Positions 7,379 through 17,794 of a DNA stretch of 64,000 nucleotides are shown here, one piece after another. Both the position numbers and the translations under genes were made by a program. The notes below the pieces were generated by a model. It saw only the letters and a list, made by a program, of their open reading frames with translations, did not search any database and was not told where the DNA came from. Numbering within the stretch: position 1 is the first letter of the stretch; every line of letters starts with the position of its first letter. The stretch lies in the NCBI GenBank assembly GCA_016713245.1, contig JADJPM010000005.1, positions 310,001-374,000 on the forward strand, written 5' to 3'. The DNA is from Verrucomicrobiaceae bacterium. GTDB taxonomy: Bacteria > Verrucomicrobiota > Verrucomicrobiia > Verrucomicrobiales > Verrucomicrobiaceae.

Positions 7379-9223
7379 TCAAACCTCCTGCGCCACCTTC
7401 CAGCTCTCGACATCGAGTCCGGCACGCAGTTTGGCAAAACTGGCCGCGATGCGTTCGCGGGTGATTTTTCCAAAGAAGCGCACCAAGCGCACGAGTTTGG
7501 CGACTTCGTGCTCTGGCATGCTGGCATCGGTGATGCGGCTCTCCGCATGCGCCAAGGCGCAGCTCCAGACGAAGAGCTCGGAACCTACATCGACATAGTG
7601 ACCAAGCAGCACCTGACGTTTTTCGAGCTTCGGCCCGTTGAGGGCCATGGCGAGAAAGAGATCGCGAGCGAGCTTCCTGCTGAGGCGGACGATGGCATCA
7701 AGATCTGGCATCAAATCGGGATGGAGCAGTTCTTTGATCTCCCCTGCCCCGCGAGGCAGCCACTTCATCGGATACCAGGTGGAATAGAAGCATGCGGCAC
7801 GCATGGCGCATCTGATGCGTCTTTTCCATGGCAGCGTGCTGTTCACGGCCTCGGCGCCTATCTTCAAATGCGGCTCAAGAGCCTCACGAGCGATGAAAAG
7901 CCTCATGATCTCGCTGCTGCCTTCGAAGATGGTGTTGATGCGCGAGTCGCGGAAGAGCCGCTCAACGGGCTCGGGCGCTTCGCCACGGGCTTTGAGCGAG
8001 GCGGCGGTCTCGAAACCACGTCCGCCGCGGATTTGCATGGTGTCATCCATGATGCGCCACGATTTCTCACTGCCCCAAAGTTTGCCGATGGCGGCTTCGA
8101 GGCGCACGTCGGCATTCTTATCCTTGTCCACGAGGGAGGAGACATACCGCACGACGCTTTCCATGGCGAAGGTGTCCGCCGCCATGCGGCTGATCTTGTC
8201 CGCCACAGCCGCATGACGACCGATGGGCTGGCCCCATTGCTCTCGAGACTTTGCCCAACGAGTGCTGATGTCGAGGCAGCGCTTTGAAAGGCCCGCGCAG
8301 GCAGCGGGAAGCGTGATGCGTCCCGTATTGAGCGTGGTCAGGGCGACCTTCAATCCTCGCCCGACGCCTCCAAGCACGTTTTCCACTGGCACGCGAACAT
8401 TCTCAAAACGGATCACACCATTGTAGAGCGCTTTCAGCACCATGAAGCGGCAGCGGTTCACGACCTCGACGCCGGGCCATCGGGTCTCGACGATGAAGGC
8501 AGTGGTGGCATGCGGCTTGTCGGGGGATGGCGTGCGTGCCATGACGATGATGAGACCGGCTTTCGTGCCATTGGTGCACCAGAGCTTCTCGCCATTGAGG
8601 ATGTAGTGATCGCCATCGAGGCGTGCCTCGGTCTTCATGCGGGCGGGATCGGAGCCGACGTCGTTCTCCGTGAGGGCGAAGGCACTGATCACACCGCTGG
8701 CACACCGCGGAAGGTATTTGGCTTTTTGCTCGTCGGTGCCGAAGAGGATGAGCGGCTGCGGTGCCCCGATGGATTGATGTGCGGAAAGCAAGGCGGCGAG
8801 GTTTCCACAACGCGAACCGAGCAGCATGGCAGCGCGGGAGTAGTTGGTTTGCGAGAGACCGAGGCCGCAGTGCTTCACGGGGATCTTGATGCCAAAGGCA
8901 CCGATCCGGGCGAGTTCTTCGAGTAGCACATCAGGAATTTCGCCAGTGGCGTCGATAGCATCGGGATCGGCATGTTTGTCCAAGACAGCCTCCAGACGGT
9001 GCAGGAAGGCATCTCCTTGATCGCGGTCCTCGAAACTTTGCTTCGGGAACGGGAGCAGGCTCTTGAAATCCGGCTCGCCAAAGAAGAGGCCCGCGGCGAG
9101 GCCGGTGTTCCGCCGTTCATCGCGGGCGGCTTCCGCCATCTCCAGGGCGGCTCTCTGGCCCGCGTTCATGCGGGAGGTGTCGATGAGAGTTTTCGACTCG
9201 GCAGGATTCAGGGTGGTGTTCAT
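7379..9223 (-). CDS. Acyl-CoA dehydrogenase
   Basis: The frame opens at 9268; the ATG at 9223 (MNTTLNPAESKTL) is the more natural start and gives 614 aa. Family landmarks occur in order: ALTENDVGSDPARMKTEA, GEKLWCTNGTKAGLIIV, RITLPAACAGLSKRC, QPIGRHAAVADKISRMA, IRGGRGFETA and NTIFEGSSEIMRLFIAREAL. The Glu in FEGSSE matches the catalytic base of medium-chain-type enzymes. The C-terminal extension of about 160 residues makes it longer than the usual 380-aa enzymes and resembles the very-long-chain/ACAD9 type. It would oxidise a fatty acyl-CoA with FAD and pass electrons to ETF. It follows the GYF-hydrolase gene with a 48-bp gap on the same strand, so they may share a transcript. Confidence 0.93.
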   Translation of the reverse strand: MNTTLNPAESKTLIDTSRMNAGQRAALEMAEAARDERRNTGLAAGLFFGEPDFKSLLPFPKQSFEDRDQGDAFLHRLEAVLDKHADPDAIDATGEIPDVLLEELARIGAFGIKIPVKHCGLGLSQTNYSRAAMLLGSRCGNLAALLSAHQSIGAPQPLILFGTDEQKAKYLPRCASGVISAFALTENDVGSDPARMKTEARLDGDHYILNGEKLWCTNGTKAGLIIVMARTPSPDKPHATTAFIVETRWPGVEVVNRCRFMVLKALYNGVIRFENVRVPVENVLGGVGRGLKVALTTLNTGRITLPAACAGLSKRCLDISTRWAKSREQWGQPIGRHAAVADKISRMAADTFAMESVVRYVSSLVDKDKNADVRLEAAIGKLWGSEKSWRIMDDTMQIRGGRGFETAASLKARGEAPEPVERLFRDSRINTIFEGSSEIMRLFIAREALEPHLKIGAEAVNSTLPWKRRIRCAMRAACFYSTWYPMKWLPRGAGEIKELLHPDLMPDLDAIVRLSRKLARDLFLAMALNGPKLEKRQVLLGHYVDVGSELFVWSCALAHAESRITDASMPEHEVAKLVRLVRFFGKITRERIAASFAKLRAGLDVESWKVAQEV

Positions 9224-9271
9224 GGCCGTGATGGGTTGTTGCTGATTTCGACAACCCCACCGCCGCACCGT

Positions 9272-11773
9272 TCACGGCTTCAACGCATCGAAAACACCTG
9301 GGTTGGCTTTCTGCAAGGCTTCGAGAGCCGTCTTCCGTGCTTCACCCTTCTTCGCGGCGTCCTCGCTCCGATGCTCGTCACGCTCCATTTCGAGCGTGGC
9401 GTGGTGAAGATACAGCTCCTCGGGCGTCGGCGGCGTTTTGTATACCTCAAACGACGACCATGTCATGCTGCCCACGATGCCGTAGGCGGTCTTGGGCATG
9501 GCATCATCCTTGAACTGGTAGGTGAAGCGAATGAGCCAAAGATCCTGCTCTTCATCGGTGGGAGGCCAGTGAAGCTTTTTGTGATCAAAAACCTCAACGC
9601 TGAGTGGCGCGGCACCGAGTTCGTTCGGATGCTGGAGCCAGCGCGACATGTCCGCCTGAGCCATGAAGGCTGGCTCCAATGCCTGCTTGGGAATGTCTTT
9701 CTCGTGATCGAGCTCTTCGAGGTAGTCGCGAGCCCGTTTGGAGTCGTGAACCTGCAAACAAGCCTGGGAGAGCAATTCGAGGCCCGCTTTGCCTCCGACA
9801 TGAACATCCGCCCAGGCAGCTTCGAGCCTCACTTCCTTGTCTGAATGCTTCAAGGCCAGCTCGATGAGCTCGCCACGGTCTTTGGTGTGGATAAAAGCGG
9901 TGCCGAGAGCGGCGCTGTGTGCGTGCGTGCTCTTTTCGTCATCTTGAATCTCCAGCCAGACACGCAGGCAGGCGGCTCCTTTCGGTGAATCGTAGGGATG
10001 AATGCCCTGCCAGCCGTCGAGGCAGAGACTGTTCGCCGCATCGAGGAGCAGGATGCCGGTGAAATTGGCAGGCGGGTCCTGCGCAAAGGATTTCATCATC
10101 TCCTCTGTGTGTGGATGCTCCATATCGAACGCACGAAAGACGCTATTCCATGATGGAGACTCCGGGAAGGCGGAATCGTGAACCAGATCAACGATGAAAG
10201 CCGCCGCAGCGTGATGAGAGGACTTCGCCACGGTAGTCAAAATGGAGAAGAAGTGCCGCTCCTCCTGCTCCTCGACCGGCGCTTTGACCTCCATGCGCTG
10301 CCGACACCAGCGAACGAGAAGGCCGGGAACCTGCTTGTCGAAGGATTGAAGCACGTCGTCATCGAGAATCTCCTCTCGCAAGCCCGCCAGCGTAGCGACA
10401 TTGGCGGTAGAGAGCGGCGCGAAAGACGCCTGAGTGGTCACGCGGCGCACGGAGTCGGCGATGGCCTTCACATCTGCCTCGGTATGCGGGATGGCATCGT
10501 CTGAATCCCCCTTCTTCAGCAAGGCAGCGAGGTCTCCATCGCTGAGATTCCACTTGGCGAGCTGGGCCGCGAGATTGTTGGCAAAGGCGGCCTGATAGGC
10601 TTGACGCACCTCTGGCTCGGTCAACGTGATCGGACCGCCTTGGGCGATCTTTTCTGCGAGGAGATGGGTGATGGGATGGAGGATGTCGAAGTGATCTCCC
10701 GGCAGATGAAATGCCTGAAAGCTGCCTTTTGGCGTGGTCATCTTTTTTGCCGCATCGGAATCGAAGTATTCACCTCCCTCGAAGTAGAAGACGGGGCGGC
10801 GAAAGAAGGCGGAGTAGCGCATGGGGCTACGAAGGCGGTGGTCACGCTTTGAAGCGAGGTTATAGGGCGTGTTGCCGTAGCCTTCGCCGTCGCCGAGCGT
10901 CGTAACACCATCCAACATGCCGCCGAACGAAAAAGCGGCCTCGAACTGATCGGACGCGGCCGCGGCGAGAAGTGTCATGGTGCCGCCGGTGCTATGCCCG
11001 CCGATGTAAATCCGCTTGGGGTCCACATAAGACAGCTTTTTGACATGCTCGATGGCGGCGAGGAAGTCCTCGACCTCACCGTAGAAGAGTTCGAAGCGGC
11101 CCGGATTGTCGTTTTCACCACGCCACGAGGGCATCATCATGACGATGCCTTTGTCTCGAAAGGCGCGGGCGGACTGGTCATTGCGCTTGCTGGCCTCTTC
11201 CCAGAAGTAACTGCCGATGCCGCCAAAACCGCCATGTGCCCAGACGATGGCAGCGTGCTTCTGACCGTCCTTGGGATCTGGCGTGAGGTAGGCAGCGAGT
11301 TCGCCCGCTGGGGAACGATAGCGAATGAGATCGAAGGTCTTGCCATCCGGCTTATCGGATGGACCTGCGGCCTTGAAGCTGGACTTCCGCCACTTGGGCT
11401 CGTGACCGGCCCGATCTTCCATCAGGGGCAGCCAGGAGATTTCGTCTGAGCCTTCACGACGCACCGCCTGCACGATGAGGAAGGTCACCAGACCGAAGAC
11501 GACGAGCACCCCGGCAAGGCCAAGGGTGATCCAGAGCCAGAGACGCGATTTGGGAGCCGCTTTGACCATCGGCGGAGCTGCCGCCGGCAGCGGGGGAGGT
11601 GCTGAGCCTCGATTCACGGACAAAAGCTGGCTCAGCGGTTTCCACTCCGGCAGGCCCGGTCGCCACGCGGGCTGCTCGGGCTGGATTTCACCACGAGCTA
11701 GCATCTGGCGGATCTGCTCCAGTGAAAACGGACCGGCCTGCTGACCGCGAATGACGAGGTGATAAGACTCCAT
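9272..11773 (-). CDS. GYF-domain, single-TM, alpha/beta-hydrolase fusion protein
   Basis: This 833-aa protein starts with a GYF_2 domain (residues 1-55: YHLVIRGQQAGPFSLEQI, then PAWRPGLPEWKPL). A Pro/Ala linker and one membrane segment at about 78-104 (LWLWITLGLAGVLVVFG) follow. Residues about 145-400 form an alpha/beta hydrolase of the prolyl-oligopeptidase/dienelactone type: oxyanion HGGFGG at 180, nucleophile GHSTGG with Ser261, and GDHFDILHP with a candidate His361. The 430-residue C-terminal part is charged and helical, with no domain I can name; a HEAT-like fold is possible (HSDKEVRLEAAWADVHVGG). The topology suggests a membrane-anchored hydrolase with the GYF domain on the other side of the membrane from the enzyme. 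The substrate is unknown. Its start is 52 bp after the stop of the giant gene. Confidence 0.85.
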   Translation of the reverse strand: MESYHLVIRGQQAGPFSLEQIRQMLARGEIQPEQPAWRPGLPEWKPLSQLLSVNRGSAPPPLPAAAPPMVKAAPKSRLWLWITLGLAGVLVVFGLVTFLIVQAVRREGSDEISWLPLMEDRAGHEPKWRKSSFKAAGPSDKPDGKTFDLIRYRSPAGELAAYLTPDPKDGQKHAAIVWAHGGFGGIGSYFWEEASKRNDQSARAFRDKGIVMMMPSWRGENDNPGRFELFYGEVEDFLAAIEHVKKLSYVDPKRIYIGGHSTGGTMTLLAAAASDQFEAAFSFGGMLDGVTTLGDGEGYGNTPYNLASKRDHRLRSPMRYSAFFRRPVFYFEGGEYFDSDAAKKMTTPKGSFQAFHLPGDHFDILHPITHLLAEKIAQGGPITLTEPEVRQAYQAAFANNLAAQLAKWNLSDGDLAALLKKGDSDDAIPHTEADVKAIADSVRRVTTQASFAPLSTANVATLAGLREEILDDDVLQSFDKQVPGLLVRWCRQRMEVKAPVEEQEERHFFSILTTVAKSSHHAAAAFIVDLVHDSAFPESPSWNSVFRAFDMEHPHTEEMMKSFAQDPPANFTGILLLDAANSLCLDGWQGIHPYDSPKGAACLRVWLEIQDDEKSTHAHSAALGTAFIHTKDRGELIELALKHSDKEVRLEAAWADVHVGGKAGLELLSQACLQVHDSKRARDYLEELDHEKDIPKQALEPAFMAQADMSRWLQHPNELGAAPLSVEVFDHKKLHWPPTDEEQDLWLIRFTYQFKDDAMPKTAYGIVGSMTWSSFEVYKTPPTPEELYLHHATLEMERDEHRSEDAAKKGEARKTALEALQKANPGVFDALKP

Positions 11774-11825
11774 GCTCCGCCAAATGCAACGAGAGCATGG
11801 ATGCTGTCAAGCGACCGCCTGCTGA

Positions 11826-14800
11826 TCAGGCTTGAATGGTCTTGCGCCGGCGGCGGAAGCCAAGGGCGATGAGACCGAACATGAGCATGATCAAACGGGA
11901 AGGCTCAGGCACGGCGACGGTGATGGTACCGAGGGTGTAGAGATCGCCGATGAACCACGTAAGGCCGCCGGAGAGCGTGGGGAGATTCGCGTCGTTGATG
12001 TATTGCTGCCCAAGGGGGTCGATTCCGGTGAAGATGGTATTGTTTCGAGTAATGGTGCCCCAGTCGATGATCTTCCATGAGTCACCCGCATTGAAGGTGA
12101 GGGAACCGGCGTTATTGACCATCAACGTGGAGCCGGTGAGATTCACCTCACCGAGGCCGACGCCGCCAAAAAGAAGGCGATCCCCTTCGGAGGCGATGGA
12201 ACTGCCTGGCAGATTGGAGAAGAGATCGAGACGAAGGTTACCCGCGAGGTTCAGGATATTATCCTGCTGAAGGTTGAGGCTAAGCGCTTGGCCGACGGTA
12301 TCGGCCGGGCCGCCCACACTGAGATTAGCGCCCGTCGGGATGCTAATCGTCACCACTCCAGCCGCAGGTGCGATAATGCCGGAACCGCCGAGCGTGGCAC
12401 CGCTGGAGACGGTGATGCCGCCGGAGCCCGTGCCGGAACCCGAGGTGTTGTTTACGAAGAGGGAGCCTGCGGTCACTGTGGTGCCGCCTTTGTAGGTATT
12501 GCTTCCCGAGAGTGCGACACCACCCGTGCCACTCTTGGCGAGGCTGAGCACATCATCCGCAGCGCCCGAGACGGACTGACCGACCGAACCCGAGAAGATC
12601 ATGCCAAGGCCAGGGGCAGCCGAATCGAGATTCAGCGTCTTCACATCCGCAGCGCCTACGCTGACATCCTGAAGCGTGACGGGGCCGGAGAAGGTGACAG
12701 GTGTCGTGACGGCGGAGGTGGCTCGGATGGTGATGGCTCCCGTGCCGGTGGCATTCAAATCGATCGCCGGTGTAATCGTGCCGACGGAGGGCCCGTCGAT
12801 GGTGAGCGTGACAGAAGGATTCACCGTGTCAGGCACCCAGAAGTTGTGGCCTGTCTCAGGCGTGTTTCTGGCCGTGACGGTCGGAGCGGCATTGTAGAAG
12901 GTGACACCAGCGGAGGAACCAGCGGTGACTGCGACCTGAGAGCCGTAGGTCATATTGGAGGGCGAACTGAAATCCGTGGTGCGGGCGAGGTTCATGGTGC
13001 CATCGGCATTGAAACGGGTGATGGTGTAGATGCCGTTGCGCTCAGGATTCTCGATCTCATCCTTCACAAGGATGCGGGTTCCTTCGCTGCCGGGGGCAAA
13101 GGTGCTACCGTCAATCGTGGTGCTGACATTGTAGAAGGCACCAAAGGCATTTGGGAAGGTGAGGAAGCCGCCAGCCGCATCGAAGAGGCCGTTGGCATTG
13201 CTGACGAAGGCACCGCCGAGAGAATCGCGATTGTCTGCGGAGAACGAGACAGTGTCGCGATCTGTGCCGAGCACGGAAGCACCGCTAGTGGCTCGGGCGA
13301 CGCTCGTGAGGGCGGTGGCGGCATCCCCCAACTCAATGACACCGCCAGAGAGGGCACCATTGGAGGTAACACGCAGAGTGCCCGCACGGACGACAGTCGA
13401 ACCATCAAAGGCCGCGCTAGGCACTACGGGGAGAGAACCGTATGTATTTGGCACGGTGCCGGAGAGCGTGACAGTGCCGCCACCATTGAGTGTGAAGCCT
13501 CCGGTGCCGCTGATAGCACCGCTGAGCGCTACATTGGTCGAGGTGCCGCCGGTTTGAACAAGGAAGTTCCTGCCAGCAGGACGATTCAGAGTGATCGAGC
13601 CGGAAAGCGCTGTGACGCGGTTGTTGTTCTCCAATTGGACCATCGAGAGTCCGGAGTGATTGGCAGAACCGACGACGATATTGTTGGCCATGTTGATGGA
13701 CTGCGTTGGACGCAGGTCCAAGGTGAGATGCGCTCCCACCGATCGGGTATCCGTCGTAGTTCCGATACTGACCGTTCCGGTGCCAAATGCCCGCTCAGCA
13801 GAAGCCAAGCCGCTAGCATTTGCCAAGGTGCCTTCAGCAAGAACAAAGCCGCCGTTGTGATTGGGGTTATCATTGGTGATCTCCAACGTGCCCGTGCCCA
13901 CTTTGATGAGGGAGCCGCCGTCACTGGTGATGACCCCACCCAGGCGGGCCTCGGCGATGGTGCCAGACCTGCCCGAGACAACCTGGACCATGCGGTCTTT
14001 GCGACCAAGGTCGATGGCATTGGCAAAGATCAACCTGTTATTCGAGTCTTGAGCCCCAAGGATGAGCGAATCATTGTCTGGAACAAAACCGCCTGATCCC
14101 CAGACGAGAGGTGTATTGACATCGCCATTGATGCTGACCGTGCGCTCAGCTCCGTAGGCGGCGAAACCACCACTGCTCGTCCACCGGACTCTGCCTGCTG
14201 TAGGAGGAGTGGTGGCAGCAGGGTCGCTCAGGCCACGGGTGAAGGTATCTGCGTAGTTGAGACCAATGACACCGCCATCAAGGTAAGTGATGTTATCCGA
14301 TGGGAGAGCGAGAAGAGAATCCAGGCGAAGGATCCCGCCTTGGAGGAAAGTCTCACCCTTGTAGGTGTTTGTGCCAGCAAGGACTGTGGTGCCGTCACCG
14401 GTATGAACGAGGTTCACCTTGCGGCTAGTGGTGGGGTTATCTCCGATGGTGGCGGAAACCGTCAGAGGAAGATGGGGGTTCCAGTTATGGATGATGAGGT
14501 CAGCGCTGGTGCCATCAGAGTTGTTAAGCCCCGAGGTGAGCAAGCCACCGGTGATCGAATTGACATGATTCCCAGCATGGGTGGTCTGGAGGATGGCCCC
14601 ACCGACGATATTGAGGGTGTCTGTGATGGTGATCGTGCTTTTGTGGAGATCAGGGATGAGGAGGCGGTCCGTCGTGGAGGTGCCCGCAGCAGCTGAGCTC
14701 AGTGTGATCCTATTATTTGCCGCATCGATCGAAACGATGGTGAAGGTCGTTCCAAAAGGCAGGATGTTCTCGTCTGCACGAACCACCTGGCCGACGACGA

Positions 14801-17708
14801 GGTTGGTAGTATCAATGTTAGTGACTTCGGTTTCGCCGGCTGTGAAGCGTGCTGCACGGGAGAAATCGCTGTTGTAGAAGCGGATGGTGTTCACGGAGGC
14901 ATTCGAGTTGGTGACGCCGTAGAAGGCGGTGGAACTCAGCGCTCCATCCATGACGTTCATGAATGTTTCCCACTCCGCTCCATCACCACGGATCGTGTGG
15001 GCATTTGCACCGCCGATACTTGTGTTATCGGAAGCGATGACGTCGTAGCCATTTCCATCCACAAACGCGAAGTAATTGACGCCTGGATTCTGTACATCAA
15101 TACCCGTGCGATAGGTGGCACGAGGCAAGACGACCTGGACATCCGTTCCGAACTGGCCAGCAAGCGAGATGATCGCATTGCCAGTGCCATTGTGGTCTTC
15201 CACGAAGAGGAGCGAACTACCTTTTTGGAAGTTCGCCTTGGTCGGCGCGTTCGAATCCTGGAGATTGAGACGTGTGTCCACGTTGCCGGTGTTTGCCACG
15301 CGGATGATGGAGGCACCTGCACCAGCGGTAAATGCACCGATGAAATTCTGCGTGGTGCTACGGTCAGCGGAGCCAAAGAGCTCTAGGGTGCCACCATTCA
15401 TGGTTAGCGAACCCGTGTCGTTGCGGAGGAACTGATCTGAGAAGGTAGCTTTGAGACGGAGTGTGCCATCATTGACCACGAGGTCCTCAAGGCCGTAACC
15501 ACCGCCAGAGATGAGTCCCTGATTGGCGGTTCCACGCAATTCGAGAAGGCCAGCACCGAATTTGACGATCGAATAAGAATCCTCCGCAGCTGGGGTGATG
15601 ATGTTCCCAGCCATGACAAGTTGCGTGTGAGCGTTACCCACATCGAGAATGCCGTTGGAGGCCACCGTGATACCGCGATCAGACACAGCACTGGTGCCAT
15701 TGTATTGGAGGACGCCGCCGTTGAGAATCAAATTACCAGCCACATTCAGAGAGGCACCCACGCTGCTTGCTGCACCTGCGAAGTTGAGAGCTGCAGGTCC
15801 CGAAGCAAAGGCGGGCGAGGAAATGGTAATCTCTGTGGGGCTGATAATGGCAACGACCGTAGCTCCTTCAGGAATGCCCGGGCCGGACACTTTGTGTCCG
15901 ACGGAGATGGCTCCCACCGGATTCGAAAGCGTCACGGTGGAACTGCCGCTCGTCGTGGTGCCGGAGCGGCTCACTGTCTGGTGCGGGTAGGATAGAATCA
16001 GTGAACTGTTCGCGGTGGCAGTGGCTGACGAGGAAATAGTGACCTGAGTAGGGCTGATAACGGAGGTGATGATAGAACCAGCAGGGATGCCATTGCCCGT
16101 GATACTTTGGCCCACCTGGAGATCAGTGACCGCCGAGTCAAAGGTCACCGCATTGCTGCCGCTCGTTGTCGAGGCGGAGCGAATATCACCACTGGTTCCG
16201 TAAGTGAGGTTGTTCTGACCTGCGCTGGTCACTGGAGCGCTGATATCGACATTGTGAGCATCTACGATGCGAACAATGGTAGCTCCTGCCGGAATGCCAG
16301 GGCCACTGATCGTCTGGCCGAGGGTCAGGCCAGACGTGCTGGGCAGACTGACACGAGAGGCACTGGTCGTCGTAGAGGCAAGAGCACCGGTAAAGATCGT
16401 CGCTGAGCCCAAGGTGGTGGCATTGGTGCCGCTGCCGGTGGCAGTGAGGGAGATCGTGAAGGTGTTTGCATTGACGATGGTCTCCACCACAGCCCCCACG
16501 GGGATGTTTGGCCCGGAGATAGCCTGCCCGCGGGTGATGCCGGCAGTGGTGAGACCACCCGCGTCCAAGGTCACGACTTGGGAGTTTAATGTCGTTCTGA
16601 CACCGATATTTCCTGTCAGGGCAGATACAGGGCTGTAGTTGAGGTCTAAAGTAGCTGAAAGAGTAGAGCCATTGGTGAGGGTAATCTGCTCATCACTGTT
16701 GATGGAGGCAATTAGAGCTCCACCAAACTGGAGGGTCTGACCATTGGCGGTCGCCGTGGCTTGGTTGTTCAGATTGACGGTATTTCCCACAATGCTCTGG
16801 ATGGTTGTTCCAGGTGGAATACCGGCACCGACGACTGGCAGGCCAGCAGAGAGACCTACTGTGCTAGCCACCGAAATGGAGAACTGGCCTGCGACGGTAT
16901 CAGCTGTCACGATGGCTACAGGAGGCAGACCCGTGCCGCTGACAACTTGGCCAAAAGTGAGTCCCGCCGTTTCGGCCAACTGCACGGTGCGAACAGGATT
17001 GACCCTGATGGCGCTCACAGCCGTGGATGGCCAGCCGGAGACCGAGAGTTGGTTGATGGTCAGAGTGCCGGCATTGAGCGAGGTGACACCGGAGTAGGTG
17101 TTAGCACCGGAAAGGATGAGATTTCCTGCGCCATTCTTCACCAAGCCATTTGCTACCGGGGTGAAGTTTAGCGTTGAGACTCCTGTGGCGGTGGCGTTTC
17201 CACTGAGCACGATGTTGCCGATCTGATTCACCGCATCCGTGATGTCGATACGACTGATGGTGGCATTGGTTGGGATGCCTGTGCCATTGACAGTCAGCCC
17301 AGCGGCCAGACCCGCGACATTCACACCGGAGATCGTATTGCTGCCGCTTATCGTGCTGACACCGGAGGATAGGGAGGCTGGAGCCAAATTCGCAATAACG
17401 GCGGAGATTTCCATCGGTGCGGCGAGGTTGTTCTGGTAGATGCGGAGCTCGGCATTCGATCCGGCACCGCCAGTGAGCCTACCCTGCCCGTCGATGACGG
17501 CGGAATCTCCTGCCATACCGCTGCCGACGAGGATGCCACCCGCCTGGAGCGTGTTGGTGCTATTGAGAGCGAGCGTGACCGTCATGTCGCGCTTATCGAG
17601 GGTGTTATTTGGAGTATTGAAGCGCAGGGTGTTTGGCGTGCGCCCATCCTGGGTGCTCGGTCCGACGATGCTGATATTGGCCCCATTGTTGGCCGTTGCG
17701 GGGGACAA
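11826..17708 (-). CDS. C-terminal part of giant beta-strand-repeat PEP-CTERM protein
   Basis: This 1960-residue frame carries about six autotransporter-associated beta-strand repeats (LVKNGAGNLILSGANTYSG, LAKSGTGGVALSGSNTYKGG) and about eight 'GxGIPxGAxI' units (SITGNGIPAGSIITSVIS, KVSGPGIPEGATVVAIIS). It ends with VPEPSRLIMLMFGLIALGF and RRRRKTIQA, a complete PEP-CTERM sorting signal. Its apparent start is a TTG at 17708 inside an open frame. The frame is meaningful further upstream (SNTTAVLGLDGLITAFAGYL), so it is not a true start but the continuation of the 17795-48895 frame. It has no signal peptide of its own, so it could not be exported alone. The next gene begins 52 bp downstream. Confidence 0.85.
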   Translation of the reverse strand: MSPATANNGANISIVGPSTQDGRTPNTLRFNTPNNTLDKRDMTVTLALNSTNTLQAGGILVGSGMAGDSAVIDGQGRLTGGAGSNAELRIYQNNLAAPMEISAVIANLAPASLSSGVSTISGSNTISGVNVAGLAAGLTVNGTGIPTNATISRIDITDAVNQIGNIVLSGNATATGVSTLNFTPVANGLVKNGAGNLILSGANTYSGVTSLNAGTLTINQLSVSGWPSTAVSAIRVNPVRTVQLAETAGLTFGQVVSGTGLPPVAIVTADTVAGQFSISVASTVGLSAGLPVVGAGIPPGTTIQSIVGNTVNLNNQATATANGQTLQFGGALIASINSDEQITLTNGSTLSATLDLNYSPVSALTGNIGVRTTLNSQVVTLDAGGLTTAGITRGQAISGPNIPVGAVVETIVNANTFTISLTATGSGTNATTLGSATIFTGALASTTTSASRVSLPSTSGLTLGQTISGPGIPAGATIVRIVDAHNVDISAPVTSAGQNNLTYGTSGDIRSASTTSGSNAVTFDSAVTDLQVGQSITGNGIPAGSIITSVISPTQVTISSSATATANSSLILSYPHQTVSRSGTTTSGSSTVTLSNPVGAISVGHKVSGPGIPEGATVVAIISPTEITISSPAFASGPAALNFAGAASSVGASLNVAGNLILNGGVLQYNGTSAVSDRGITVASNGILDVGNAHTQLVMAGNIITPAAEDSYSIVKFGAGLLELRGTANQGLISGGGYGLEDLVVNDGTLRLKATFSDQFLRNDTGSLTMNGGTLELFGSADRSTTQNFIGAFTAGAGASIIRVANTGNVDTRLNLQDSNAPTKANFQKGSSLLFVEDHNGTGNAIISLAGQFGTDVQVVLPRATYRTGIDVQNPGVNYFAFVDGNGYDVIASDNTSIGGANAHTIRGDGAEWETFMNVMDGALSSTAFYGVTNSNASVNTIRFYNSDFSRAARFTAGETEVTNIDTTNLVVGQVVRADENILPFGTTFTIVSIDAANNRITLSSAAAGTSTTDRLLIPDLHKSTITITDTLNIVGGAILQTTHAGNHVNSITGGLLTSGLNNSDGTSADLIIHNWNPHLPLTVSATIGDNPTTSRKVNLVHTGDGTTVLAGTNTYKGETFLQGGILRLDSLLALPSDNITYLDGGVIGLNYADTFTRGLSDPAATTPPTAGRVRWTSSGGFAAYGAERTVSINGDVNTPLVWGSGGFVPDNDSLILGAQDSNNRLIFANAIDLGRKDRMVQVVSGRSGTIAEARLGGVITSDGGSLIKVGTGTLEITNDNPNHNGGFVLAEGTLANASGLASAERAFGTGTVSIGTTTDTRSVGAHLTLDLRPTQSINMANNIVVGSANHSGLSMVQLENNNRVTALSGSITLNRPAGRNFLVQTGGTSTNVALSGAISGTGGFTLNGGGTVTLSGTVPNTYGSLPVVPSAAFDGSTVVRAGTLRVTSNGALSGGVIELGDAATALTSVARATSGASVLGTDRDTVSFSADNRDSLGGAFVSNANGLFDAAGGFLTFPNAFGAFYNVSTTIDGSTFAPGSEGTRILVKDEIENPERNGIYTITRFNADGTMNLARTTDFSSPSNMTYGSQVAVTAGSSAGVTFYNAAPTVTARNTPETGHNFWVPDTVNPSVTLTIDGPSVGTITPAIDLNATGTGAITIRATSAVTTPVTFSGPVTLQDVSVGAADVKTLNLDSAAPGLGMIFSGSVGQSVSGAADDVLSLAKSGTGGVALSGSNTYKGGTTVTAGSLFVNNTSGSGTGSGGITVSSGATLGGSGIIAPAAGVVTISIPTGANLSVGGPADTVGQALSLNLQQDNILNLAGNLRLDLFSNLPGSSIASEGDRLLFGGVGLGEVNLTGSTLMVNNAGSLTFNAGDSWKIIDWGTITRNNTIFTGIDPLGQQYINDANLPTLSGGLTWFIGDLYTLGTITVAVPEPSRLIMLMFGLIALGFRRRRKTIQA
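11829..11912 (-). other. PEP-CTERM sorting signal of the giant protein
   Basis: The last 28 residues read VPEPSRLIMLMFGLIALGF followed by RRRRKTIQA: the VPEP motif, a transmembrane helix and a run of four arginines. By established knowledge of this signal, an exosortase cleaves at the motif and the protein is released to, or anchored at, the cell surface or extracellular matrix. No exosortase gene is present in the window. Confidence 0.95.
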
Positions 17709-17794
17709 CCAATCATTGGCGGCGCTGCTGTTGAGATAGCCTGCGAAGGCGGTGATAAGGCCGTCAAGTCCAAGGACAGCGGTGGTATTGCTCG

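Noticed and set aside
5997..7598. 533-aa plus-strand open frame
   Set aside because: It runs antisense to the PQQ-like propeller gene and through the REPIN; no recognisable motifs.
11814..11832. Small hairpin GCCTG-CTGAT-CAGGC at the end of the giant gene as a terminator
   Set aside because: The stem is only 5 bp, overlaps the stop codon and has no T-tract on the minus strand.
12288..14096. 602-aa and many other plus-strand open frames along 11.8-49.3 kb
   Set aside because: They mirror the low-complexity giant gene; the minus strand has repeats, signal peptide and PEP-CTERM in frame.
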